Shown piece after piece: positions 1 through 11,300 of a stretch of DNA of 64,000 nucleotides. Positions within the stretch are counted from its first letter, which is position 1. Every line of letters begins with the position of its first letter. Position numbers and translations under genes: made by a program. The stretch spans positions 2,480,001-2,544,000 of the forward strand of contig NW_026944387.1 of assembly GCF_033439725.1 (NCBI RefSeq). The letters run 5' to 3'. This DNA comes from Neurospora tetraspora. Its lineage: Eukaryota; Ascomycota; Sordariomycetes; Sordariales; Sordariaceae. A model generated the notes under the pieces. The model saw nothing but the letters and a program-made list of their open reading frames with translations. It was not told the DNA's origin and ran no database searches.

Positions 1-1931
1 GAGTCCTTCCATCCATCCTCCCTTCGCTTTGTTACCTCAGGAGGAGGAGTGGTCTTTGGTTCGTCATCGCCGGATCGTTCAGTAGGAGAGTCGTTTCTTT
101 TCTCCACCGGGGTTTTCAGAGCAGCATTCGTGTTCAAACAGATGTTTTCGACGTCGTTGGCCAGATTGTTAATGTCATCTTCACTGACTGCTGCAGGAGC
201 TGTCGCGTCCGAGTCTTCTCCCTTTGCAACGAAGACACCGTTCCAGTAGTCGAACCAAAGGTTGGGAACCTTGACAGTTCCAGAAATGTCAGACCCTGCC
301 TTGGGAATCTTTTCCTTGTCCAGCGACTAGGTGGCCGAAGGAGGTTCCTGATGCGCATGGCCGTTGGTGGCCGAAGACTCAGCCTGTTTCCGTTGTTCCA
401 AATCGTCTCTTAGGATTCGTTGCAAGGCCGCCCTGTGATCGTCAAGCATTCGTTGAAAGGCCGCCTCGTGTTCATCACACGCCTCACCGTGTTGTCGAAG
501 GAACTCAGCATGTCGCCGTTGAGCCGCAGCACGTCGCTGTCGATAAGCCTCAGCTTCAACTTCGTCTTGTCCCGCTGTGTTTGTGGAACGGGTCCTCGTC
601 CGGTCAACAAGTCCGACAATAGTCAAGCGGCGGTCGGTTTCGGGGACCTGACGAGTAAAACACTGCCTCAAAGGGGATGGTTTGCTCTGGAAGTCCGAGT
701 TTCGGTGTCTCTCCACCTCATCAAGGCGCGTATCCCTGAAATAGCCGTGGTCATGCATGATGCGAAACTTCTGACAGAACATCAGGACCGCTGCTGGCTG
801 ATTATATCTCACCGCGGAACTGATTCTATGTTCAACAGTCTTCAGCATGATTTTCTTGGCTTTTTCCCTGCTGCATTCGGGATAGAGGTTGGGGTCACAG
901 TTGCCGAGTGAGGAAAATCTGTCTATCAGCTTTTCTGCGCGGTAAAGCTTGAACTGATGGATGGTGCGGAAACAAGCGTCGACGTTGGCGCGCATCCTGA
1001 ACTGATCCCAGACGTCCTTCTCGAACTCAGGAAGAAGAGCGGGCGCCCTCTTGTTGGTCTGTTGCCATTCTAGCAACCTCGCGTTGACACTGCCCCAGAG
1101 CACGCCCCCCTTGACAAATTTCCTCTTTTCCTTGTCCGCGAAGATCAAGTACTCTTTGTATCCGTTCAAAAGCCTGCAATCACCACAGGTAACATGCGCG
1201 GAAAGCGGCATGAGTTTCCTGTTCGTGTGTCTCTCCATTTCGTGGTAAGTCTCCTCCCTGCGCCTTCTCAGCTTTTTGATTTGCCTCTTTTCAGCGGGAG
1301 TAGGCGGTTCTTCTTTGACATCAGTGGGATGAACAAAACGCGGATAGAAATACTTCTTCTGCGTATGCCGGAGCGCACGCAGAGTCTCAATCTGAAGCTG
1401 AGGGTGGTCGGGCTTGCGGCAGTGTCCGGGGCTCTGGCTCTGGAAATGGCAGCTGAAGCGACGCCTAGCGACCGAGTCACTGATCTTGTTCAGCTTCAGG
1501 CAGTGGCAGCATTCCCAGAAAGCAATCTTGGCGCGGTCAATATGGTCGAAGTCGGATAAAGCAACGTTCCCTGCCCAGTCGCCGATGCCAGACATGATGG
1601 GCTGGCGTTTGTGGTTGGTCAAGGCACACTCCGGGCAGAGAGAATGAGGAGAGGGGTCCAACTCGTTGCCGTCACGATCTCGCTTCCTGCTACAACAGTT
1701 CACCCCAGCTCAGGGTTTCAAATGGTCGGTGTTTCCAGGCTCAATCTCCGCAGGCTCGCCGTAGGCATTGGGGTGGGTGTTCCTGTGCCGGCATTTGCAG
1801 CATGTCCAGCCGACGGGAATAACCCTGGGGTCACGGCGATCCGGAAAGCCATATCGCAGTCGGACAGAAAGCGAATAACGGGCCCAGTCTGTTTCCACGT
1901 CCGGGGACTGTGATGGACCTGGGTCGGCCAT
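1..1931 (-). CDS. CxxC-rich putative zinc-binding protein, left-truncated, frame crossed by two stops
   Basis: I do not recognise the family. The frame opens at an ATG at 1931 (MADPGPS) and stays open to the left edge, apart from a TGA at 1712-1710 (codon 74) and a TAG at 329-327 (codon 535). The three parts share one frame, and the parts either side of each stop look coding. At least 108 further codons follow the TAG, including a VPNLWFDYWNGVFVAKGED stretch. Seen in the protein: WTCCKC near residue 50, then CC and CPEC; a second FWECCHC with later C and H residues; and CGDC near residue 250. These suggest several zinc ribbons. The tail is rich in E, R, Q and A and may be a coiled coil. No good GT donor precedes either stop, so introns are an unlikely explanation. 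It may be a decaying gene, or one repaired by mRNA editing. The 3' end lies outside the window. Confidence 0.6.
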
Positions 1932-2639
1932 GACGAAGCCGGCTTTCTTGTTGGTATCCTGAAATGATGGCGCCTTTGTTAGTCTCGGTTTCGAACAAGA
2001 GTGGTACTTTGATCTGGACTCTAACGCACAGTAACCAAGAAGCCAGTTGAGACAAGAAGAAACAACGTTATGATGGAGGGCAAGTCGAAGATGGTGTTGG
2101 AGATGTGGAAACACACTTACCAAAACTGGAGATGCGACATGAGTTGGAGCGTAGGCGGTTTGTGGTGTGCTTGCCATCATGGTGGACGACTGGGAACCCA
2201 TATCCTCTGGCACTTTGGGTGCGATGGATGACGCTAGAGCCGGGTAGCAGGAAGGCTGTAGGCAACGCCAACAACAGTCAGATGGCTGTAGTCCAAGAAG
2301 GCACAGGAGTGTCTGTGCCTCGGAGAAATTAACGCTGGGTACGAGGAAACTGTTCGCAGCCAGTGCTGGCTCCAAGGAGGGATGATTGCGGGCTGCCTTG
2401 GATGGGTGAGTTGATCGCTGGGGGGCGCTGGGGGGATGAAGCGCTGCCACGAGGAGTGATGGAGGTTCAAAAGGTACGAGCAGGCTCACTTCAGAGGCGT
2501 CAATAGGAGGGAAGCCAAGAGGCAGAAAGGGATGTAACTTTTCCTCAAGCCAGGTTTAAGATTACTTAACGATACTGCTTGGGAGGAAGATGGTGATGAC
2601 AGAGGTAGAAGGGGACCAAAGCGGATGAAGAACGAAAGC

Positions 2640-3010
2640 ACTGCAGTGGAGGGAAACTTGGAACACCAACTGCAGTGCCTGGATGAAGAGGAAAAGTCCA
2701 GGACTGATTGTTCAGTGGGAGGGAGGTAGGAGGTGGCCCAAGTGGACGAAGGATGAAGGAAGTCGGGGGGGAGTTTGGAAGTCGGGGGGGGGGGGGGGGG
2801 GGGGGGGGGGAGTTTGGAAGTCAGGGGAAGTTTGGAGCCCTGGCTGCAGTGCCAGGATAAAGAGGAAGAGTCCAAAGAATGATTGTTCAGGGGGTGGGAG
2901 GCAGGAAGTGGCTAAAGCGGATGAAGGATGAGCTTCGAAGGAAGTCGGGGAACCGAAAGTTTGGAAGCTCAACCGCAGTGCCAGGAGGAAAAGGAGAAGT
3001 CTAGGGCTGG
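2640..3010. repeat. Degenerate purine-rich tandem repeat, about three copies
   Basis: Copies share the anchor TGCAGTGCC (2671, 2846 and, as CGCAGTGCC, about 2974), followed by GAGGAAAAGTCC-like, GATTGTTCAG, GGATGAAGGA and GAAGTCGGGG blocks. The spacing is about 174 and then 129 bp. The first interval is longer because a G run sits inside it. The copies have diverged by substitutions and small indels, so this is an old minisatellite-like array. Confidence 0.6.
2784..2810. repeat. Homopolymer G tract of about 27 bases
   Basis: An unbroken G run lies inside the degenerate tandem repeat, with a shorter G7 run just upstream. The length is a slippage-prone estimate, because assemblies often misjudge such runs. 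On the minus strand it reads as polyproline in one frame, which accounts for an apparent proline-rich open frame there. I do not consider that frame coding. Confidence 0.8.
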
Positions 3011-3469
3011 TTAGGGTTCCGTGGCTTGTTCCTTCTGCCACTTCCCCCCCAAAAAAAATAAAAAATTATGGCCGTGGCTGGACTCGGGGATTGAGGGGTG
3101 CATGGCGTTGCATGTGCAGAAGGACAACGGGTCGTGAAGATACACCAAGAACTTTGGGGGAAAGCTCCTTCCGACCCTACGCGGCTCAGGGAAGCCCCCT
3201 GAGATATAATGAACAATGGAAGTTGGGTGTTGGATGTATCGAATCTCTACTGCACTTCTCACCCCTTATCGAGGTTGGCCAAGGAAGAAGGTTACAAGTG
3301 TCTATACCACCAGTGAAAGGACAACTCTGTAAAGCGGATGCAATGTGGTTATGCTAATTCCGAAATCCAAAAAAAGCCTCGATGAGTCGTCTCCAACTGT
3401 TAACCCGCGAACCGTAGAACGACTATCTATGCAAACTACCCCAACTATGCACAAATTCTACATGAAGTC

Positions 3470-6400
3470 TTACACCCTCGGCGTCTTCGTCCTGTTCGAT
3501 ACCAGCATCTGAGACAGAATAAAGTGGCACACATCTTCGTCTGCCCAGTAGCTCATGTGTGAAGCAATGGTGTTGATGGGGTTAAAGTCCAGAACGCTCC
3601 TGTATAGCCGCAAGCTGTTAGCCATCCGTCGTTTCAAGTCACAATACTCGAGAGCACGCAGAAATGACGACTTACTCTTGGATACTGTAATCCACTCTCC
3701 CATTCCTGTTCAGCGCCCGTACCTTCATCTCCTCCCTCTTCAACTTCTGGGCCTTGGCCTCCTCCTTGACCCATTCCTCCTTGGCCGCAGCGGTGCTGCC
3801 CCCTTCCTTGGCAGCGTGAACCATATCCAACCTCTTCCTCTCGAATTTGCTAAAGAGCGTCTCCAGTTCGTCGTCAATAAGAGTTCCGTCGTGACCGGCG
3901 TTGGCCAGCTGGCGCATCCTCTCCGCCGTCTTCTCGCTCCGCTGGGCGTCCGACATCTTGGAAGATTCGGGAGATATGACACCACCCGCTATGTTGGTAC
4001 CAGCACCAGGACTGGGATTCTGGTTCTGAGCCTGCGATGCGTTAATGTTGGCTACATCTTCCTGACTCAGACCGAGACTACGGTTGAGCAAACTGCTGGC
4101 AATACCGGCACTGAGACTGCTCCATAGTCCGCTGACGCTCTGCCCGACCTTGGCACCGATGCCCGTGAGGCCCTGAGGGGCGACGGAGCCGAAGATGCTC
4201 TTTTTGGTATATGGTAGAGCTTGGGGTTTGAGGGTGGACATGGCCGGGGAAATCAGAGGTTCCAAACGATATGAAATGGGATCTGAAGGGTGGAAAATGT
4301 TGAATAGTTGAGCGACCTTGGGAGAGGAGATGCTGTACGGAAGATTAGTGATAGGAGAGAGACTCTGATCACTGTTATGGTGGTGGTGATGGTGGTGCTG
4401 CGCTGTTGCGGCAAGGAAGAACGGGTCATCCATGTATTCGGGATTTAGGGGGCTTTCCGAGGGGTAAACGTTGGGCAAGTGACGAGCCGCAATCGTCCGT
4501 CCCTTGAGCATCTGGAAAAGGCCAATGGGAGAGCCGAGAGCGTAGAAATCTTCCACGTCAAACTCAAACGCAAGCTCCTTAGGTTCTTTGGGTTCGTAGC
4601 GGTCCTGGGTGTGCGTTGGCCAGAGTTTGAGCGGGTTCTTGAACGGCTCAGTTTCTGGTCGCTTTTCCCGTTGCCGACAGAGGATATCAAACATGATGGC
4701 AGACCCAAGGGAGTGACCGATGACGTGAACCTTGCCCTTGAAGTTAGGATTGCGGTCCTTGAACAGCTTGTATATCCGGTTAGCTTCTCGAGAAACGATC
4801 TCCACAATCGTTTCTCGATAGGCACTTTGGTAAAGGAGAACGTCGAGGGCCAAGTCGGAAATGAGCGACCTGGCAAAGGCCACACCTTCAATCGTGATAT
4901 CCTCTAGAGATGGGTCTTTGTAACAATTAGCACTGGCTTTTTTTCAAACAAATTTGTGACTTGAAACAAGAGCACCACTTACATTCATCTTCTTCGTATG
5001 GAGCTTCACCCAAATCATGCTCTCTTCTTTTCGGTTTGCGCTTTGGAAAGTCGAGAAGATGCCTCCAGACAACAGGCAAGACTTGCACACGCGAGTTGCC
5101 AGGGCCTTCCACTTCAATCTCGCCGTTCAGTGCTCGAAGATCGGCCGAGGAAGAGTATGTTTCCTTTAATGTTTTCCGAAGCATGTTCACGTCATGAACG
5201 AAGTTGACACTCTCAATCTTCTTTCCCAAGAGTTGTCCGATGCCGTGCGTGACGAGAATAATATGCTCAATTTCGCGGCCTTGAGTCTCTCCGAGTCGCG
5301 CATTGTAGTCGTCCCGAATCTCCTTCTCTTCTCGTTTCCGAATCGCTTCCGCCTCTGCTTCTGGATCTTTGACGCCTTCTATCAGGTTTGATATTTGGCG
5401 AGTGAGCCTGGCCCTTGTACTTTCGATCTCCTCGGGCACATCCTCTTCGCCCTCTTCCTTAATCACCATGGCATCTTCAGAAAGTGACTGCGCACCTGCC
5501 GGAGCAGAGCGTCTCTTGAGGGCTTTTTGCAGCTTCTCGTCCTGTTCTGTGGAAGAACTCTTGGTTCCCGTGGGAGTCGAGGGTCGCTTGTCATCCTTGG
5601 GCTTCTTTGTTTCGGTATTATAGCCGCGAACGAGCTTCACGCCGCTCATGTAGCCACCTCCAGCGAACCTCTCGTACACGGTCGAGGTCACCCAAGAGAG
5701 CACACCCTCGGATGAGAGCCATGCAGTGTTTTCGTCGTGGTATGTTGCGATGTTGTTCATGTAGGCCCCGAATAGCCGGTATGTCTGGGGCTGATGCTGG
5801 ACAACTGTGGTCTCTGTTTTCGCTGGGCTCTCTTTTTGGGCGGCAGCAGCAGCCTTGAGATTGCTCACCGAGGTCTTTGGTGTGACGGTCTTGGTGCCCG
5901 AGTCGCTGCGCGTCCGTATTGGGTACATCCACGGCCTTATCTTTAGGTATCCCTCTTCAAGCTGGGCTGCAAGATTCTCCTCACATGGGCGTACAGTCGA
6001 GCCTTCTTGGTAGAACCAGGTTCCTCGACGCACCTCATATACCGGACCCTCCCAGTAGACAGGGGCTAACTCGCGATCGTCAAGGTCGACATCGAACAAG
6101 AAATCTTCGTTGACGGGGACACGGATGTGGTTCTTGGCCTCATCCTCCGTCGACTCGAGGTTTGTGTTGTTTGCTTCGTCGCCTGAGACGACTCGAGGCC
6201 GCTTGGAGCCTAGACGGACACTGTTTGAGCGTTTCGGATTCGCCCTCTGCTGCTCCAACTCTTCGAGTCTTGCCTGGTAGGCGACTTCGAGTGCTCGGGA
6301 GTCTCCAGAAGAGAAAGGCGCATATTTCTTTGGTTGCGCCTGGGTCTTTTTGTCATCGTCGGGCTTGGACTGGAGGAACTTGGGCTTGCGCTTTGGAACC

Positions 6401-6730
6401 TAGAGAAGAACTATGAGTTAGGGCCTTTCCTGATTTGTACCGGTGATCCAAGAGTCGACCTACATCTACCGCATGGAACCATTGGACATTGAGCGGAGGG
6501 CAGTCGGGAGGATATCGCTTAAAGCTTTGGCCGTAAAAGGGATTGGTACTGTGGTCACCGGGATTCGGGTTCACGGGGACTACTGGTTTGGGCGGAGGCG
6601 GCTCCTTGGGTGCTGGAGTGGTACTCCGGTTGGCGGCCCAAGGATTGATGGAGTCGACGGCGGATGCGAGGTAGGACTTTTCGGGCTTCTTGTCGGCTGC
6701 GCCGGCGCCAGTACCGGTAGTTGGAGCCAT
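3470..6730 (-). CDS. DDHD-domain phospholipase A1-like protein
   Basis: Intracellular phospholipase of the PA-PLA1/DDHD family; yeast YOR022C (DDL1) is the likely counterpart. My model is join(3470-3599, 3676-4915, 4983-6399, 6464-6730) on the minus strand, 1017 codons plus stop. Seen: an N-terminal block with PVYWEGPVYEVRRGTWF near residues 202-218; a THGIGQ motif; the nucleophile elbow GHSLGS with Ser about 630; then the C-terminal DDHD part with LGSPIG, HPSDPISYRLEPL, a glycine/asparagine-rich linker and a final LDFNPINTIASHMSYWADEDV block. The last exon (3470-3599) restores this conserved end. Introns are 64, 67 and 76 nt. The middle one appears to end in AAG rather than YAG. ATG 6730 is the only usable ATG, but the frame stays open upstream (see the next entry). 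A serine/glycine-rich, histidine-run segment near 4380 is lineage-specific. Confidence 0.9.
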
Positions 6731-6940
6731 TGGGTTTCTGCTATGGCCAGAGGGCCACCAGGAAGAGGAAGAAGCCGAAGAAGAGAACGAGGCTCTGGGG
6801 CCTCCGCTAGACGTAAAGGTAGAGGTAGTTGGTCTGAAGACTGCTGACAGAGGGTAGAGAGCCTGACGGGTACGAGGACCCTGGCCAGTCCCGCGCAGAC
6901 GCAACCTTATCGCGAAAACAAGCGCCAACGTTGCCGAGAA
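6731..6940 (-). other. ATG-less in-frame extension resembling a mitochondrial presequence
   Basis: Upstream of ATG 6730 the DDHD frame stays open back to a TGA at 6943-6941. The roughly 68 residues after the possible ACG (6931) or TTG (6928) starts contain about eight Arg, many Ser/Thr and no Asp or Glu, for example LALVFAIRLRLRG. That composition is typical of a mitochondrial targeting peptide. The TTG has A at -3 and G at +4, a strong initiation context. Farther upstream the only minus-strand ATG in the leader (7192) opens a 15-codon upstream frame. The inference is dual targeting by near-cognate initiation; a missed upstream exon is the alternative. Confidence 0.4.
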
Positions 6941-8336
6941 TCAAGTTGACAGGACGAGCTTTGCTCCTGACGGTCGCTGGGAAGATCCAAGGGAGAGGAT
7001 ACGGGACTTGGTCTTGGCTGATGTTGGTTGGTGGAAGGGTTAGTCTCTAATTCTGAACGACAGTTGCTGGTTGGGTGGTCGATCTCGAAGAATCTGTTTC
7101 GATGTTTGGTTTCTAGGTAGTCGTAGTTGTTGTATGAAGGAGTCTCACGGGTTGTAACAGCTGAAGCTTCCTCGGAAAAGATGCGGGCACATGCAAGAGA
7201 CGGGAAGGAGGAGACTGCAACAAAGGGAGCTCGCAGAACCAAAGGCAGGGAGGAATGTTAATTGAACAAAGTGTGGTAGATATACACTTTTAGATGTTGT
7301 ATGTGACAATGTATGGTATGTACGGTAAAGAAGTAATAGAGTCAGGAGGAAGGTCAGTAACGCTGGCTTGTGACTTTTCTCATCTTCCATGGAATGACAG
7401 GAAGGGCCAATGGAGCTCTTGGCTGTCTTGGACAACACGGCAATGACGATTCCAGCAGATCAGAATCAAGCGGTGATTGGCAGGAGCTGGTCCTCGTCCC
7501 GCTCTCATCCAGCAGTTTCGGGTACTCTGTCTGGATACAGAGGTACTTCTGTGTGCTGCTGGCTTCGATAGCAGCTCCAAGTATCTTTTAAACGCGACAA
7601 GTACCCCTACACGATAACGGATGGTGGGGTATCAGCAGCCTGGGCCGGTCGATCGGATGGATGCATCGCATGGTGGGGCACGGGCAGGTTTCGAGTCTGT
7701 CTCCACTCTCCAACCCGCGACAATTGAACCAATTCCAAGACGCGGAGTCATGCGGCGACGGCGGGGGGTTTGTCTTTGACTGCCGCCCGGGCCCCGCCCA
7801 CCCCCCAGGCGCCGTTTTCACCATGGGTGCCGGCACCACTGGGGACGCAGCGCGCAGCGACAAAATAATTTTCAAGACGGGTCGCGAAGTCGTCCAAAAT
7901 TCCCTTCCACATCAACGGCATCTGCCACCTCATTCCACTTTCGACTCCCATTGTCTGGGAAATCAACATACAAGTACTCCGACACTTGCTACGGCATTTT
8001 CTACAACCTTTTCGAAAATACCACTACGACAAGACTTGGTATTAGCGTCGACGACTTATATAAGCCTCGGCCGATAGCGGGATTCGGGGTTCTCGTCGCC
8101 CACCACACTCTCGATCGACAGCCTGGCTTCCACTTCGCTCTAGGTTCTTCACAGCAACTTATCCATTGCGACTTACAAGCACCTTACGAACCTCGAACCG
8201 CCATCATCCGCAATGAGCCGGTAGCAACATTTTATCCATCACCAGAACAGGGCACAATAACCACCTACCCTACCTGTTGCATATTCCCTCTTCATCGCAT
8301 CGCTAGTCTCGACAACAGAAATACGGAACACACATA
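6941..8336. promoter_or_regulatory. Divergent DDHD / RPC1 intergenic region
   Basis: The DDHD gene leaves to the left and RPC1 to the right, so this interval carries both promoters. On the minus strand a short upstream ORF (7192-7145, MCPHLFRG...) precedes the DDHD start. A GC-rich stretch with C and G runs lies near 7770-7840. The RPC1 side holds a TATATAA at 8057-8063 and a pyrimidine-rich leader up to the ATG. Other open frames here look accidental. Confidence 0.5.
8057..8063 (+). promoter_or_regulatory. TATATAA box upstream of RPC1
   Basis: A perfect TATATAA lies 274 bp before the RPC1 ATG, followed by GCCTCGG. Transcription would start about 30-40 bp downstream, giving a leader of roughly 240 nt, which is plausible for this group. 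It is identified by sequence only. Confidence 0.35.
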
Positions 8337-11300
8337 ATGGGCGCTGAGCAGAGAGCTCCTATCAAGGAGCAGCTGGGCGACCAGCTCCCCAAGCGCTTTA
8401 GAGCCCTCCAGTTCGGAGTCCAGTCACACCAGGATATAGTAAATCAGGGTGTCCTCGAAGTCTCCGACAACCTCCTCTACGATGTCGAAAACGGTCGCCG
8501 CACTTTCCCCCACGGCCCTCTCGATCCCCGCCTCGGTACCTCGAGCAAGACGGGCACCTGCGAGACCTGCAACCTCCCTCTCCAGTCCTGCGCCGGTCAC
8601 TTCGGTCACGTCCGCCTACCGCTTCCCGTCTTCCACATCGGCTATCTCAAGTACATCCAAGCCACACTCCAGAACATCTGCAAGACCTGCTCAAAGGTTC
8701 TGCTCGAAGAGGAACCCAAGGCCAAGTTCCTCAAGGCTCTCCGTGCCCCTGGTATCGATAACCTCAAGCGATCAGCCATCCTCAAAAAGATCAACGATGA
8801 GTGCCGCAAGCAGAAGACGTGCCCCTACTGCCACGACACCCAGGGCGTTATCCGCAAGTTGAGCGTCATGAAGCTCACCCACGACAAGTTCTCCCACTTC
8901 AACAAGTCGACTGCCCAGAAAAAGGTTCCGCCTGTTGCCAAGGCCGCCTTCGATTCCTCCTTCATCCAGGCCAAGACATTCACTCCGGACCTCGAGAAGC
9001 ACTCCAAGAAAGCTATGGACGACATGGACCCTCTCAAAGTCTTGAAATTGTTCAAGAAGATTACTGCCGAAGACTGCGAGTTGCTCGGATTGAACCCTTC
9101 CGAGGGCAGACCAGAGATGTTCTTGTGGCAATATCTTCCCGCTCCTCCCATCTGTATTCGCCCGTCGGTCCAGCAAGAAGCCGCCAGCAACGAAGACGAC
9201 ATCACAAGTAAGCTGTCCGAAATAATTCTCTACGCCGGCCATTTGCGCGAATCGCTCCTCAAGGGCGCCGCCCTCAACACCATCATGGAACAGTGGGAGT
9301 TCATCCAGCTTCAGGTTGGTATGTACGTCAACAGTGACGTTCCCGGTCTATACCAGCCAGGCTTTGGGAAGCCCATCCGCGGCTTCTGCCAGCGTCTGAA
9401 GGGTAAACAGGGTCGTTTCCGTGGTAATCTGTCGGGTAAGCGTGTCGACTTCTCCGGCCGCACAGTCATTTCACCCGATCCCAACTTGGGCATTGACCAG
9501 GTCGCCGTTCCTGAGCGTGTGGCCAAAAACCTTACATACCCCGAGCGTGTGAACCGCAACAACATCGAAAAGTTGCGAAAATGCGTCATGAACGGACCCA
9601 AAGTCTGGCCTGGTGCTCAGGGTGTCATCAAAAGGGACGGCGGCATGAAGTTCAACCTAAACTTCGGTGACGAGTCCATCCGGGAGGAACGCGCGCGGGA
9701 ACTCAAGTTTGGCGACGTTGTTGAGAGACATTTGGAGGATGGCGACATTGTGCTATTCAACCGTCAGCCCTCGCTACACAAGTTGTCTATCATGAGCCAT
9801 CGTGCAAAGGTTAGACCCTGGAGGACGTTCCGTCTCAACGAATGTGTGTGCACACCCTACAACGCCGATTTCGATGGAGACGAAATGAACCTTCATCTTC
9901 CGCAAACAGAAGAGGCTCGCGCCGAAGCCATCAACCTTATGGGTGTACAAAACAACTTGATTACCCCGAAGAACGGTGAACCCATCATCGCCGCCACGCA
10001 GGATTTCATTACTGCGGCATACCTGCTGAGTAGCAAAGATTTGTTCCTCGACCGCAAGACCTTCACCTACATCTGCACGCAAATGTTGCTGGGTGAAACC
10101 CATCTCGATCTTCCCCCGCCCACCATCATCAAGCCTGTCGAGATGTGGACGGGTAAGCAGATTTTCAACGTTCTGATGCGCCCCAACAAGCAATCACCGG
10201 TCCTGGTCAACCTTGAGGCCAAGAACAAGGTTTACAAGGCGAAGCCTGGTGAGCTTCCGGATATGGACATTGACGATTGCTACCTGGTTGTTCGCAACTC
10301 CGAGGTCATGTGCGGAAGAATGGACAAGTCGACCGTTGGTGGTGGCAAGAAGAACTCGGTCTTTTACGTTATCCTCCGTGATTGGGGCCCGGAGCACGCT
10401 GCTCAGGCCATGAACCGCCTGGCCAAGTTGTGTGCTCGTACACTAACCCTCCGCGGTTTCTCGATTGGTGTTGGCGACGTTTATCCGTCCAAGGATTTGA
10501 CCGAGCACAAGGCCAAGCTGGTTCAGGATGCGTATGCACTCTGCGACGACCTCATCGCACAGTTCAAGAGCGGAAGGCTTGAAAAGGCTCCCGGTTGCAA
10601 CATGGAGGAGACGCTCGAGAACAAGATCTCTGGTATTCTCAGTAAAGTCCGTTCGCAGGCCGGTGACTACTGTGTCGGCCATTTAAGTCGCAACAACTCT
10701 CCCTTGATCATGGCCAAGTCCGGTTCCAAGGGTTCCGACATCAACGTCGCCCAGATGGTTGCCCTTGTCGGACAGCAGATTATTGGTGGCAAGCGTGTCG
10801 CGGATGGTTTCCAGGATCGTACGCTCTTCCACTTCCACAAGAACGCTCGCCAGCCGCCCAGCAAGGGTTTTGTGCGCAACAGTTTCTACACTGGTCTGGT
10901 GCCCACCGAGTTCCTTTTCCACGCCATCTCTGGTAGAGAAGGTCTAGTCGATACCGCCGTCAAGACAGCCGAGACGGGTTACATGTCTCGTCGTCTCATG
11001 AAGTCGTTGGAAGATCTCTCAACTCAGTACGATGATACCGTGCGGACATCCGAAGGAAACATTGTGCAGTTCCAGTACGGTGCCGACAGACTGGATCCCG
11101 CAGACATGGAGGGTAATGCCAAGCCTGTCGATTTCGAGAGGTCGTGGAATCATGCCGAAAGCCTGACCATGAACCACAGTGACAGGTCGCTGCTTCCGGC
11201 AGAGATCTCGGCCATGTGCAGGGAGATTCTGGACGAAAGGCGAAAATGGTATGTGCGCAAGCACCTTGTCACGGGCGAGTTGCTGCATTACGAGGACAAG

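Larger units (their letters stand above)
1932..3469. other. Intergenic, low complexity, no gene seen
   Basis: This stretch lies between two minus-strand genes: the DDHD gene ends at its right border and the CxxC gene starts at its left border. Open frames here are proline- or serine-rich by-products of purine-biased DNA and lack good starts. It holds a degenerate tandem repeat and a long G run, listed separately. The part nearest 1931 should hold the promoter of the CxxC gene, but I see no clear TATA box. Confidence 0.5.

Noticed and set aside
2486-3041. Proline-rich minus-strand frames
   Set aside because: Produced by the G tract and purine-rich repeat; no conserved part and doubtful starts.
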